64,000 nucleotides of DNA from Phaeotremella fagi (Eukaryota > Basidiomycota > Tremellomycetes > Tremellales > Phaeotremellaceae): contig BCHU01000005.1 in the NCBI GenBank assembly GCA_001599715.1, forward strand, positions 1,116,001 to 1,180,000, read 5' to 3'. A program made the translations under genes and the position numbers. Positions 43,265 through 56,473 of this stretch are shown in pieces. Position 1 is the first letter of the stretch. Every line of letters begins with the position of its first letter. A model generated the notes under the pieces. The model had not been told where the DNA came from and did not search any database. It saw only the letters and a program-made list of their open reading frames with translations.

Positions 43265-46200
43265 ATGTCAATGGATGGAGATCTCATAGCTCTTGTCAAC
43301 AAGTTACAAGACACCTTCAACGCCATAGGTGGTGATGCTGTCGATCTCCCACAAATCGTGGTAGTTGGTTCTCAATCATCTGGGAAATCTTCCGTCCTAG
43401 AAACAATCGTTGGTCGCGATTTCCTTCCAAGGGGTTCAGGAATCGTTACAAGAAGACCTTTAGTTCTTCAATTAATTCATACACCAACTTCAACAACATC
43501 TTCCTCAAACTCTTTACCACCTTTACCATCTTCTTCCTCATCTGTCAGAAGATCTCCACGAATGGGTGATGGTTTAGGTCAAAACACCAGTGTTCACAAT
43601 GATGGCTATTCTTTAGATTCACCTTCCGCTGGTGCAGGTGTTATGAGACCTGGTGGTAGAAAAATGGGTTCATCAACTGGAACAGAATATGCTGAATTCT
43701 TACATATAAATAGAAAATTTACAGATTTCGATGAAATCAGAAAAGAAATCGAAGCGGAAACTTATCGTGTTGCAGGTCAAAACAAGGTATGTCGTGAATA
43801 TGCGTAACGTGAGAATTTTCATATGCTAATGACCTTTTCTTATTAGGGGGTGTCGAAGCTTCCTATCAATTTGAAGATTTACGGTCCTGGTGTACTCAAC
43901 CTTACTTTGGTTGATCTTCCTGGTCTAACCAAAGTACCTGTTGGAGATCAACCGTCTGATATCGAGAAACAAATCAGAAACTTAGTAATGGATTACGTGT
44001 CTAAACCAAATTCGTGGGTTATTCTTCGCGAAATACCGCTAATTCAAGTGTCATACTCGCTGTATCACCTGCCAATGTGGATCTAGCCAATTCAGATGCG
44101 TTGAAACTCGCGCGTTCAGTGGATCCAAGGGGATTAAGAACACTTGGAGTATTGACCAAACTCGATTTAATGGATGCCGGTACAAACGCTTTGGACATTT
44201 TAACAGGTAGAACCTACCCTTTGAAACTTGGTTTCATTGGTGTCGTGAACAGAAGTCAACAGGATATTCTTCAAGAAGTTCCCATGGACGACGCACGTCA
44301 GAAAGAAGAAGATTTCTTTAAAAACCATCCGGTTTATCGTAACATCTCTCACCGATGTGGTACGAAATTCTTAGCCAAGACTCTTAATCACGTAAGTCAT
44401 GTTGTCTAGAGCCTGACTGACATCTAGGTTCTCATGAATCACATCAGAGACAAATTGCCAGATATGAAGGCAAGATTGAACACGTTGATGGGTCAGACCC
44501 AACAGGAATTGAACGCTTTCGGTGACGCTACGTTCTTAGGTGAACAGCATAGAGTAAGTAAACGTAAAAGATCTCTCGCTGATATCAGGGATCTCTCATC
44601 TTGAAACTCATGACCGAATTCTCCAAAGATTTCGTCTCATCCATCGAAGGGACATCTCTAGAAATCTCGACTAAAGAATTATGTGGAGGTGCAAGGATAT
44701 ATTACATTTTCAACGAGGTGTTTGGATCAGCTCTTCAATCTATCGATCCTACTCATAATCTTTCTCTCTCTGATATCAGAACTGCCATTCGTAATTCCAC
44801 TGGACCAAGACCTAGTCTATTCGTTCCAGAGGTCGCGTTTGATTTGTTGGTGAAACCTCAGATTAAATTACTTGAAGCTCCTAGTCTTCGATGTGTTGAG
44901 TTGGTTTATGAGGAGTTGATGAAGATCTGTCATAACTGTACTAGTCCGGTAGGTTATACTCATAAACCAAACTGATCGTTAGGAATTACAACGTTTCCCA
45001 AGATTACATACACAGTTGATTGAAGTCGTATCTGAATTATTGAGGGAACGTCTCGGTCCAACATCCGATTACGCCTCCAGTTTGATCTCTATTCAAGCGG
45101 CTTATATCAACACCAACCATCCTGACTTCATTGCTGGTTCTGAAGCTATCGCGCGTAAAGGTCCTGAACCTTTAAAAGTGAGTCCAATCAAACTATTGCG
45201 CTGAGATCAGGTCCCATCCACTCATAGTTCTGTTGACGATGATGAAGCTTCAGAATCGGATGAAGCTTCTGCACCAGTTTCAACGCCAAATCATCATCCT
45301 CATCCTCGATCCGCTTCGACTTCCGTCCAAGATATCAAACGTCCAGTAACGAAAACTTTTAATGAGAAAAATCCAAGTGAAAAAGTTCGAAATCATCACC
45401 GAACAGCTTCAGTTTCTGGTTCACCCCAAAGTCTCCTTCAGCCCAGTCAACCAACTGGACCACCTTCATTAGGTAGTTCACCTCATACAGCCAAAGAAAC
45501 ATTTTTAAATTATTTCTTTGGTGGACCAAACGGTGCAACTGGTTTACCTGGAGTTCCGATTCAATCTGGTTTATCTGGTGATAGACAAGATAGAGGACAT
45601 GTTAGGAATGCACCTCTAAGCAAGTCTTCAGGTGGTTTCGCTCCACGTGAAATTTTACCGGATCTAGGTAGTGGGAGACGTACAGGAAGTAGATCTAATT
45701 TAGAAAATGGAACAACGGCGTTTGACATGAAAAGTCTAGGTAAACATCTTGAAGCGGTGAGTAGACACAAAAAGATAATGTTATACCGGATGGTATATAT
45801 CATTCTTTCGTCATGCTGATGCGTTGTTTTCGTTTTAGGATTCGATCGATCAACCAGTTCATTTGAACCCACGTGAACAAATGGAAACGAATTTGATTCG
45901 TTCGTTGATCGCGAGTTACTTCGGAATCGTTCGTCAAACGATTCAAGATCTAATCCCTAAAGCGATCATGCACCTTCTCGTAAGTATACGTTTACAGACG
46001 AACACCGAGAACTCGGTGTTTTATCTTTGGTCCGCCACCTGTAAATTAAGAAAATGAACTGATCATTGTTTACTTTCAGGTCAACTTCTCACGCGACGCT
46101 ATACAACAACGATTAGTCACTTCGTTGTATAAACCTGATCTTTTCGCTGAACTGTTGTTTGAGGATGAAGCTTTGGTCACTGAACGAACTAGGGTTAAAT

Positions 46201-46265
46201 CTTTGTTAGACGCTTATAAGGAAGCTTTCAGAGTTTTGAGTGAAGTATCTTTGAAGAGTGGGTGA
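43265..46265 (+). CDS. DNM1: Dynamin-related GTPase Dnm1/Drp1
   Basis: Large GTPase that divides mitochondria and peroxisomes. Nine exons: 43265-43786, 43847-44013, 44049-44391, 44428-44553, 44589-44948, 44983-45177, 45211-45756, 45839-45979, 46080-46265; 861 aa. GTPase marks: [64 protein letters not shown] and [11 protein letters not shown] Ser/Gly-rich insert interrupts the GTPase domain after LVLQL, where Dnm1 proteins are variable. The middle domain, a long disordered insert B (after ARKGPEPLK), and the C-terminal GED ([20 protein letters not shown]) follow. EFLHINRKF and [16 protein letters not shown] favour Dnm1 over Vps1. Five of the introns are only 33-36 nt. Confidence 0.92.
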
Positions 46266-47047
46266 GGAGGCTGTCACCCGGTGATCGTCTTGTCACGGCG
46301 ATGTATGTTTGCTATGCTATTTTAAGGAGTAACTTCTCTTAGCACCACTCGTGGGTTGTCATAAAGTGCTTTTGGACATACATACGAATGCATCCGTAAT
46401 TGAAAATTACCCGATTAGGACAAGTTCTAGACAATTCAGTTGATCAGGGACCAAAGGAGGTCTGTGCGTTGGATTTCCCTACCTCGGATATTAACCTTCA
46501 TCTAAGTTTTAGCGCGATCATCGAATAACGTGGCTAGATGGCATTTCATACGCACTCATTAAAAAGAACAAATTTGACTATTCAATAGTTTCCCGCTTTG
46601 GAATTTAGCGTACGAATCATTTCAAGGTGAATGGGTTGGGTTATTCATGGGAAGCCAATCTAAAGTATTACGATCAAATGATTATTTTCCCTATCAGTCA
46701 ATAATCAATCCCTATTCTATTTTTATTGTTCTTTTCCAACGCTTTTGGGCTTAACAAGAATACCTTTTTTTGCGAGACTTCGTTGGAATCGTTACCTTAT
46801 TGAGACCGGGCGGGAAGAATCTTAAATAGTGCTATGACCGACCTCTTTCGCTCAACATAACACAACCATACCTCATTTCTGAATGTTCAACGCTTGACAA
46901 CTATCAACAATCATCTATCTAATTATCTAGGCAAAAGCATCTGGATCCTGTCAAATCCAGCGTACTCGACCATTTCCGACCTCGATATAATCTCCATTCA
47001 CCATTCCGGAATCACAGCAAAGAGGTCGCTCTCCTTTTGGACAGCCG
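46266..47047. other. Intergenic between DNM1 and SGNH hydrolase gene
   Basis: DNM1 3' flank and the promoter/5' UTR of the next gene. No gene or clear motif seen. Confidence 0.55.
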
Positions 47048-49724
47048 ATGGCAATCAATATCAATGGTATCAACGGCAACGACACGAGCACTCCCATCGA
47101 TATCCTTGATATCTCACCTTCACCCGTTTTCTCATCAACCTCAACTCCGAATTTAACATCCGCTTCCTCGACTTTGAACAAGAGTAAAAATCGACAACAA
47201 CCGAATTCACCTCGCTCTATCAAATCAACCCCTGTCAATTCGTTCTCGTATCCTTTCCCTCCTTATCCTATCCCCCCGTCAATCCTGAATTCAACTTCAA
47301 CTTCGAAATCCAATTCTTCTCCTTCGTCGCCGAAAAAACGTGGTTCCCCTGTAAACTCGCCTATCTCTCTTCCACCTTCGAACAACAACACCAGTCCCTC
47401 AAGTTCTTCTGGTACCCCTTCGAAAACTTTGAATTTTGAAAAACCAAGATACGGGCAACAGAATTATCATTACAGTTACAATCACGGATACGGTGATCGT
47501 GATCGAGATCCGATGAAACGAAGACCAAAGATTTATGGTTTGAGTTCAGTTAAATCGTTTTGGCTGATCATCGTCGCCTGTTCTTTCTCTGCTTTAATCA
47601 TTTTCGGTAGATGGGATTCAGACGTTAGGATCAAAAATCATGGTCGTTATAGAGCTGGGGGTGGGATGGGGAATGAGAAAGATGAATCTAATGAAGATAT
47701 ACGAATGAGGTGAGTTGGTAGTTTATTTCTTCATTGAATCCTTTGCGATGACTGACGAAATATCTTTGAAGGGAATGGGAATATCGACGGTCGTTGCAAT
47801 TCGAGGGTACTGGTGGAAGGATGCAGGCATTTTTAAAGAAAGCTTCTTCAGGTCAACCGTTCACTGTCTCAGTTATTGGTGGTAGTGGTGAGTGTCCCTC
47901 TCTGTCCAATTGAGATCCATTCATCCTGATACCAAAAATTACAGTCTCTAAAGGACGTGGACTGTTAGCAACAAACAAAATCCAAGGTCTCCAAAGAAGG
48001 ATTTCTGATACCGACGAAGAACTCGTCGAAAGATCCGGAATCGGTTCACATGGATTGGATCCCTTAACGCATCTTGGAGCAACGACTCTCTATTCACCTG
48101 AAAACATGCACACGATCATTTTCGATTATCTGAATGAAACTTTCCCTCATCCAGATAACAAATTCGTCAACGGTGCTCAAGGTGGTGTAGGCAGTAGTTA
48201 TTTCGGTTGGTGTTTTAGTAAGTCTTTTTTCTCTGGATTATTTTTGCAGATGGGCAAAGCTAATTGGGATCTTTTTTTAGAGGAACACATACCTGAAGAA
48301 TCCGATTTGGTTTTAGTAGAATTGGGAATCAACGATTTGGAAGAAATGGAAGTCATTCAATCTTTCGAACACTTAATCAGAGGTCTTTTGGAATTAGATT
48401 CCCGACCTGCAATCCTTAACATCGAGTACGTTTTTAGTTTTTCCGAGACACAGTGACTAACACCCGTCTCAGAACATTCACAACACTTTTCCCGACTCTT
48501 TTAACATCTGCTTCACTCCATTTAGACGTACTTACATTCTACGACGTACCGTCCATATCAATCCGTGACGTCCTACTTCCGAGGATAGAACTCAATCCAA
48601 ACGAACAATTACCCAGATGGTTCAGGACAGGTGGCGACGTAGAACTCGGTGACGCTAAGGTTAAAGAATGGGGTGGTCAACCGGTCGATCTCATGCATGT
48701 AAGTAGGAAAATTCATTCACGAGGAAGGGATTGCTGATTTTTGGGATTAGATCTCTAGTCTAGGACACAGTTTGGCGGCTGGATTGGCTATTCGTTATCT
48801 GAAAGAACAGCAGGGTAGATTGATCGAAAAAATTCCTTCAATCATTTCATGGGGTCGTTGGGCATCTTCCAACATGCGTAGAGCTAGTTTACAGATAACA
48901 GATTTACCTTCTGTAAGTCATTTTTCAATTGAAATGCATCATGCGGAGATTCGGTTTACTGAAGAAAGCTCAAATGTTTAGACTCAATTATCATATAAAT
49001 TCGATCCACTTTCGAAACCCGTACCTAGAAATCCTCAATGTCGTTCAATGAATTCTGGGACTTTACATTCTGTAATTTCAGGAGATAGTCGATTAGACAA
49101 TTCAAGGAATGGCGTCAAAGGTATTAAACCTAATGAAGCTTCTTCTGGATGGTATGTCATCTGATAACCCCTTACCTACTGGATAGATATTAACTGAAAC
49201 CCCCCATTTAGGCTGTCTTGGTCATGGAAAGAAAAAAGTTATCTAATAGCCCGAACACCTGGATCGATACTTTCAATAGATTTCATTACGCTCTATACCC
49301 CACCCGTAAACAAGAAAACCAATTCCAACTCCAACAATAACAATAACAACAATCATAAAAATTCACATAGAGATTCGAAGCGTTTAGAAACTAGACAGTT
49401 CCCAGGTGAATCGGGATCGATTCATTTAGGTTATCAGAAGAGTGCGACCTACGGTTTGGGCAGTGTCGATTGTTGGGTTGATAATGATAAAGCAAATAAA
49501 AAGAGGATCGATGGGTATTGGGATTTGGCTGCTAGGAATATGGGAGTGTGAGTTTGTTTTTTTTCAAGATGGTCAGTTCAATGATTGATGGTTTTTTTAG
49601 GGTGACTGAAGTGGCTAATGGTTTATCACCTGGTTCACATACTTTACATTGTGAATTGCTCAAAGAGACTTTGGATCCCAGCGGTGGTAAAGAATTCAGA
49701 ATCATTGCTATCATGCATGATTAA
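47048..49724 (+). CDS. SGNH/GDSL-type hydrolase, type II membrane protein
   Basis: Exons 47048-47709, 47772-47887, 47945-48217, 48281-48425, 48473-48698, 48751-48912, 48982-49151, 49212-49547, 49601-49724; 737 aa. A long Ser/Pro/Asn-rich cytosolic N-terminus precedes one membrane helix (SFWLIIVACSFSALIIFG, about residue 180), so the catalytic part is lumenal or extracellular. SGNH blocks: TVSVIGGSVSKGRG (Ser), NGAQGGVGSSYFGWCF (Gly), LVLVELGIND (Asn), and a C-terminal His in SSLGHSLAAGLAIRY with an upstream Asp. The intron at 48218-48280 is 63 nt, stop-free and in frame; splicing it joins WCF to KEHIPEESDL. Probable role in modifying cell-wall or capsule glycans (inference). Confidence 0.8.
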
Positions 49725-50061
49725 GTGGTGGATCTTTTTATTTGGGATTGGGGATGGATTATGCTTTTAGATGGTTTCTTTTTTTGATTCTTTTGGTGCG
49801 GGGTGTTGTATCAACGATCTGTAGAATTCTCAACTTAACTTTGGATTCTTCCATATTAATTTTATTCCTTTACATTGGTCAAGGGTTATCTACATACATT
49901 CAATTAGTTGTATTTATAAATATCAAACTCAAAAAACGGATGAATTCCTCTACAAATTCAATCTTGTGTTTAGGAGTACAGGTCTTAACCTCGTACAACC
50001 TTTGAAAACCACACCTATTAGGATAGTATCCATCACCGGCTACAGCTATCTGCCACAGTAA
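49725..50061. other. Intergenic between convergent SGNH and APC5 genes
   Basis: T-rich 3' flanks of two convergent genes. Nothing else seen. Confidence 0.6.
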
Positions 50062-52816
50062 TCACTTCCAACCTTCTACAACTCTGATTCCAACCAATCG
50101 AACCAAATCTCCAATTTTCCTAAAAATCTCTAAATCACGCTTTTGATCATTCTCCAATTCGAGATGTAGGTTATCAACAACAACACCATCGATTTCATCG
50201 ATCAAGCTCAAAAGTTGATTGATGTTTTCAACCAAATATCTTGATCCCAACTTAATCGAATCTTTCAATCCGCTATTCAAATCTTCTCTCGCTTGTCCTG
50301 AACGATGTATAAGTAATCAATACCAACGTTCTATGCAGGGACGTCAAAACTAACCAAAATCCATATCACCTTCCAAAGCCAATTCAATCCTGGCTTTCCC
50401 AAGTACGAACCAAGCCCAAGCCTTGGACTCCAGATCACAATCGTTCAAAACTTGATCGAAGATTTCTAGTACTTGTGAAAGAGCTTTTGAAGTTAACCCA
50501 ACATCCATGGTTATCATCAAATGAGCCAACAGTATTGTACATTTTCGATATATCTTCAATAAAGATGTTTTGAATGATAACTCAATCGACGATAATAAGT
50601 ATGGTAGGATCATTGGTGCCGGGCTCGAATTTTCCTTTTTCTTGGTTTAGTGGATCCATTCAATGTCTGTAGGATTGGACGACTTACTATCATCTTTTGT
50701 GCTATTCTCATCGATTCCTTTATTTGATTTTGAGCTGAATCTTGTCGTTTGCTATTCGAATTGAATGTTTCCCGATTTGGTGCACCGGGTCCTGATGACG
50801 ACTGGGTCGGAGGTTTGAGATATTCCAACAGTGCAAGACTATCTGTATCTCCTCTGTTCAAACGTTAGCTTATTCCTAATGATCACGGATAGCAGCTCAC
50901 CGCAATGTAACCTTTTGCTCAACGATCGACCAAACACTTCTTGTCCACCGATGATAATCGCTCAACGTCAGACCATTGATCTCTTCAAAATTCAACAAAA
51001 GTGATAATGATTCGTCGTATTCTCCTTTTCCAGCAAGCTGTAAGAAGACTGATGAGTTTGGGGAGCAGCCAAATCAAGAAAACTTACACGTTCAGTACGA
51101 CTCAAGAGAACGGTCAGCAGCCCATCCCCTTCAGTATTGTTTTCTACAGTCAAATCTTCGTGTAGTTTAGCCAATGTCTCAGAACCTTTTGTACTACGTC
51201 AGTCTCTTTAGATTCCTTCAAACATACCTAGCATAGACCATAAGCCAGCTTGAGTCGCATGCCAAGAACCAAGATCCAGTTGATTTCCACCTTTATCCCT
51301 CTGATTCTCGTTGCCCTCTTCTTTGACTTTTGGCCTGGTTTTACCAAGTGCTTGGTAAACTCTTCGGAAAGCTATGTTCACAGGCTCACCCTGTATCATA
51401 TCAGCACAAGTCGTCTTGTGATCACCTACCAAATCCAAAGCAGCCTTCATAGCCCATAACTCATCCATCGGAGATTGTGTTGGTAATTCATTCGAGCCAA
51501 TGACGACGTTCTGACGTTGATGTCTCGCGATTGACATTTCAACCGTCAAACGATGCGATAAACTGTAATATAAGTCTAAATCCGTGAGATGCTACTCACC
51601 TCATACAATATTTCAGACAGTGTTTGTCACCTTCAGCACGAGCTACTCTAATAGCTTCATCAATGGCTGAACGAGCGCTCTCAAGTCCGCCCATGTCATA
51701 GTGAAAGGACGCTAAGTTTAAAAGTGCATGTTGATGTTGACCTCGAGACGATGTTGGGAATTGATAATCATAAAATCGTCTCAATGACACCAAGGCTTTG
51801 GAATAATCGCCGGTATTTTTGGATTGCGTGAATCTAGTTCAAATCAATAATCTGTACAAATATAATGCTCACTCTTGTATCGCTGTAGTCCTCTTTTCCA
51901 GAGTGTCTTCCATCGCCAGTTTACCTTTTTAGCGGAGGTCAGGACATCATCCAGAAAGGTAAGAATTCAAACGTACGATTCGAGCTTCCAGTGAAAAGAC
52001 TCCTGGATGGTCCACTGATACTGATCCCACACCAATCCGAGATCTGACGTGAGAGATGTGTAGTCTCGTCAAACGATAACTTTCGAAGAGTTATCAAAAG
52101 GTTTCTACAGAAGAGACCAAGCGGTGATCTTCTCTCCTAATTTGGAATTAGTAATGCTTGCCATGTCAGAAATAAGATTGCTCACAATCGGTTCTGGGTA
52201 TTCCACTAATTCCTCTGTATTTTCACTGATACGCTTGGAAAGCTCCTTTTCAAGTACTGATGCGATGGTTTAGAGCTAGTCCTGTGTGCCCCATATGAAT
52301 ATAAAACTTACTGTCGATAAAAGAGCACCCGTCAGAAACGTCATGAAAACTTTCCGTCTGTTGAATTCCGATGAGTTACGCAACAATATGATCTGGAACT
52401 CACAAATTCTTTTAACCAACTATGATATTTCCCAGCTTCCAATGCATCTGTTGACACTTTTTGACCTCTACTTTTAAGCGCTTCGTTATGAATATGAATT
52501 CTAGTACATTCCTTTTTAACGAGTTTATCAGTTTCCTCTGAAAGTTTATTGAAAGTAGTTGGAACTTCAGAGATCTGTACATGTTTATATCAGTCTCAAA
52601 GAAGTCGTATTAGAGTCTCACCTCTAGGATCTCATTTGCGATTATCTCCAGAATAGATGATGTGAAACTTGGTGAATGAACTTGTAGAAGTTCATCAGAG
52701 TTGTTGAATGGATAAATCTTTATTGTCAAATACGATAGCGCTATATGAAGTGGAAGAATTGGTTCTGATTGCCGCTTGGTATATACAACATGTCGACGTT
52801 TTGAGGGTGAGCTCAT
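50062..52816 (-). CDS. APC5: Anaphase-promoting complex subunit 5
   Basis: Scaffold subunit of the APC/C ubiquitin ligase, linking the platform to the TPR arm. Thirteen exons: 52622-52816, 52404-52574, 52312-52357, 52186-52256, 51977-52136, 51873-51924, 51600-51833, 51228-51562, 51088-51185, 50901-51037, 50688-50853, 50355-50640, 50062-50297; 728 aa. Key marks: SPLGLFCRNLLITLRKLSFD in the N-terminal domain and the APC5 TPR signature HQHALLNLASFHYDMGGLES followed by AIDEAIRVARAEGDKHCLKY. Acceptors were chosen to keep these blocks in one frame, such as 52137 just before ERRSPLGLF. The rest is predicted TPR-like helices. The gene has the second largest exon count here. Confidence 0.85.
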
Positions 52817-53021
52817 GACTGGTGCGATCCTCCGTCCCTTGTTGAGTTCTCTTCACTATATTGGTGGTGGTTGGATGTTAAAAATGAACATTATGACATT
52901 GAGTTCGACTTTTTCTGTTTACGCGATTGATGACGTTTCAATGTTGACTTTAGGAATAGGAAATTAACTGTTTCATCTCCTTTAATCTTTCTTCTTCTCA
53001 CTCTCTCATTCAGAAATATCT

Positions 53022-54963
53022 ATGCTGTCAACAAGACACAGATTGATATCTTCAATCATGTCACAGCGACATCATTCAACTGAATCGATTCATGCGTCAA
53101 CAACATCTAAAAACAAGGGGAAACAACGAGCAAATTCAGATTCAGATTCCATTTCAACTTCACCACCGCTTTCACCTAATACACCTTTAAGTAGTCAATT
53201 GCAAGAAGCCCTCGAAACCCCTTTGTCTTCAAGTATAGACTCGACTCATAAAATATCATATGGATCTATCTCTCGACCACCAAAGGCTCATTACCCGTCA
53301 TCAATAAGACCGTTGAATCAACCTCGGTTGTTGTCACAATTAACACGGGCGACTTTACCTATCTCGAGTTTAAGCTACACAAATAATCTGAATACCCATA
53401 CGAGGAACACTTCGTATGACCAATCAAATCCTAATAATGGAGAGAGTTCGACAGCATGGAGAAAATCGTTGACTATTGAGGATTGTTATCCGGATTTAGA
53501 TCCCAGTACAGGTTTACCTATTGATTCACCACGGACATCTGTTGAATCGGATTATGCACCATCGTTACATCTTCAAAGGACAATAACTGGTTTACTGGAT
53601 GCGCCAACACAAGAAGAGTATACAGTGTTTCCAGCCTTAACGGGTCTATCATCATATCTACCAACGTCATATTTACCGACTTTACCTAGTATACCAGGAA
53701 TGAGATACGCTTCATCATCTACACCTCCAACAAGAAGGTCCATTCGATCCTCTTCAAGAAGTTTCAGTACTTCCGCCAATCAAGGTGATTGGACATCATG
53801 GGCTACAGGATGGTGGGGTGGGAATAAAGGGAAAGTGGATAGGATGATGAGTGAGGAGGATCAAGCTGATACTGTGGAAGAGGAGAAGGATAAATTGAGG
53901 AAGAAATGTAAGTTTTCCCTCTTTGATTGTTTACTGATGATAGATCGAACTCCTCGCAATCCAATTGTGTTTTGCCATGGGTTGTTTGGATTCGATTACC
54001 TAGGTCCAGCAAATTTACCACCGTCAGTTAATAGTAATTGTTCAAAATGATTGCCGGTAACTGATATCTTCTATAGCTTGCAAATATCTCATTGGAGGGG
54101 GATACGAGAAGTTTTAGAATCAAATGGTGTGGAAGTTTTGATTGCTAGGGTTCCAGCAACTTCATCGATCAAGGACAGAGCTTCTATACTGGATGAACTG
54201 ATTGGAGAGAAATTTCCAGGTCGCGAAGTTAATTTGATTGGCCACAGCATGGTAAGTCGATCCCTGACTTTCAAGGAAGGTATCAATTAACATGACCAGG
54301 GTGGTTTGGATTGTCGTTATCTGATATCCGAAATTCGACCCAAAAAATTCAAAGTAATATCTTTAACGACGATATCGACACCTCATCGTGGATCACCTTT
54401 CGCAGATTACCTAATAGACAATGTGATCGGTAGAGAAAGGTTGCCGTCTTTATTAGCAATCCTCGAATCGTTACGACTACCCCAATCAGGTGATGGATCA
54501 GCGTTCAGTGCTCTAAGCACTAGATCAATGAAAGAATTCAACGCTGAAGTCGTCGATGATCCCGACGTCTCTTATTATTCTTGGGGCGCAAATTTTGATC
54601 CAGGTTTATTGGACACTTTCCGTTGGCCACATAGCGTTATCCTCAGTAAGGAAGGTCCTAATGATGGTTTGGTTTCGGTTCATTCTGCTAGATGGGGCGA
54701 ATATCGTGGTACCTTATTAGGTGTGAATCATCTAGATCTGTGAGTGCAACTTTACGTTTCCTTATTTCAGACGCTTATTTATTTATCTTAGGGTCGGCTG
54801 GATCAATCACGTTAGATATGCTATTTCTGGTTGGACAGGGAATCCAATTTCTTTCAAACCGGCAACATTCTACTTAGAAGTTGTGAGTATGGTTTCTTGA
54901 TGTTGAAATTGATTGTTGCTGACAAAATCGAAGTCTGATTATTTGGCTGAAATGGGGTTCTAG
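53022..54963 (+). CDS. TGL2: TGL2-like triacylglycerol lipase, probably mitochondrial
   Basis: Serine lipase of the alpha/beta hydrolase fold. Exons 53022-53907, 53944-54022, 54077-54251, 54300-54739, 54792-54882, 54934-54963; 566 aa. The first 290 residues or so are disordered and Ser/Thr-rich, with a basic start (MLSTRHRLISSIMSQRHHST) fitting a mitochondrial presequence. Catalytic part: IVFCHGLFGFDYLGP oxyanion loop, VEVLIARVPATSSIKDRA, nucleophile elbow LIGHSMGGLDCRYLISEIRP formed across an intron, TISTPHRGSPFADYL, Asp in GPNDGLVSVHSARWG, His in GVNHLDLVGW. Yeast Tgl2 is a mitochondrial lipase with the same blocks. The last exon has only nine codons plus a stop. Confidence 0.87.
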
Positions 54964-55594
54964 ATTTTTCTATTTTGGAGTTCTATGGACATTTTGCGCA
55001 GAGTTCATATACAGTATTCATAGCATGACATCCGACGACTTATCTCTTCACTAGTAATTGTTGATTTCTAGTCTCTTGTCTCTTGCAAAATTTATGTTGG
55101 TCTCGTATCAAGTTAGAACCTAATCGTTGTCACATGTTCTGTTATTGCACACATATATTATGCATCATAGATAATCGACAGATTTAATTCGCACAATCGC
55201 ACCGAATCTAATCTGACTCCCCCAAGCCCTGTTCCTAATTATCTGATTTCTTAAAGGTACAACAACATGCTAACGACTCTTCACCAACCTCTTCTCCTCG
55301 CCGAACCCCAGACCAGTCTTATGTACTTGAAACGGATTTGGGTTAAATAACTCAGGGATTTGGAGCATCTTTGTACTGTCAGTCTAATTCTTTTCCTTGT
55401 AGAATCCACCCAACCCCAGCTATCAACCTTTGTCTTGCCTTCTTCTGTTCTTTTGAGGACTGTTTCCGCATTTATATTCATCCTTTCTTGTCTTTCGAAT
55501 GGACGGGATGGATTTTAGTATTTTGGCTGTACAGTGCAGTAAAATGATGGAGTGGCAAATTCAACGAAATGCATCATGAATCTCATACTCGTCT
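54964..55594. other. Intergenic, lipase and unknown-gene 3' flanks
   Basis: Convergent region. The minus ORF at 55281-55481 shows no coding character; no element seen. Confidence 0.55.
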
Positions 55595-56038
55595 TTACAG
55601 TTCCCCATCCCCCAACTCCTCTCCAATCATAGAAGCATTCCATCCATACGTTCTAATAGAACTCGTATGCTCAACCTCTCCATCACTCAAAACCCTACGG
55701 CGAGCCTCACAGAAATGAGTGATATGATAATCAATATTTTGAACATTTAAACACTGGAAATCAACCCATAGAATTTTTGTAAGCTCGACAATTGCCCACT
55801 CGCCATTGAATGCTAATTTTTTCATTTCCAATTGGAGTTTGGATGATATGTTTTTGTTTCTGATGCTTTCTTGAGTGTCTGCTTGGAGAGTGAAGAGACG
55901 GCGGATTGTAAGTTGGATCTTCTCTTTGGCTTTTCCCTCGATTGCTGTTCTATCAGATCCATTGGTGGTTTCGTGCCACATTTCTTGGAGTTGGGTTAAA
56001 GATTTGTTGGTGTATCGTTCTGTGTCGGTGGTGGACAT
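55595..56038 (-). CDS. Hypothetical intronless protein 1
   Basis: 147 aa from the ATG at 56038 (MSTTDTERYTNKSLTQL). The open frame extends upstream to 56173, but that part reads as a hydrophobic, UTR-like stretch. The protein is predicted helical: LTQLQEMWHETTNGSDRTAI, KIQLTIRRLFTLQADTQESI, LQLEMKKLAFNGEWAIVELT, then HFCEARRRVLSDGEVEH. No domain, signal peptide or membrane segment recognised. Like its neighbour at 56474-56887 it has no intron, starts MST, carries an LxExW block near the N-terminus and is about 140 aa, so the two may be very diverged tandem copies (weak inference). Confidence 0.5.
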   Translation of the reverse strand: MSTTDTERYTNKSLTQLQEMWHETTNGSDRTAIEGKAKEKIQLTIRRLFTLQADTQESIRNKNISSKLQLEMKKLAFNGEWAIVELTKILWVDFQCLNVQNIDYHITHFCEARRRVLSDGEVEHTSSIRTYGWNASMIGEELGDGEL

Positions 56039-56473
56039 TGTGTTATTCGACTTGATTTCGGTTTGTTGTAGAATAAATAAGAAAGAGAGAATGAAAAAGA
56101 ATTGGAAATGCTCGTCATACATATATCCATACAGTAAATGGTGTGATACTGTATCCTTTGACAAGTCTTCCATCGCTCCTTTGATGCGATTTGCTGTATT
56201 GGAGTACAGCTTGCTACCCTTATGATCTTAGGTGATTGAAAAATGGGGGGATTGATAAGTTTACCTAGTCAGGTTTTGGACATGGATTTTGTGCACAGCA
56301 ATGATTTGAACAGAGGATCGATACTTTCTTCTACAGTATCACTGAGATGAGAAATGAGTTCAGATAGCAGCTCATCGTTAGTAGATATAGAGATTTGATG
56401 AATAGCCCCGTACTGATTCATTCTTTTACATCCACTATTTACATAAGTTTACCTCGTATCACGTTTCTACCTA
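56039..56473. other. Intergenic between two intronless unknown genes
   Basis: No gene or clear motif seen. Confidence 0.55.

Noticed and set aside
48218..48249. 32-nt intron ending at GCAG in the SGNH gene
   Set aside because: Shifts the frame into a stop; the acceptor at 48280 fits the family sequence.
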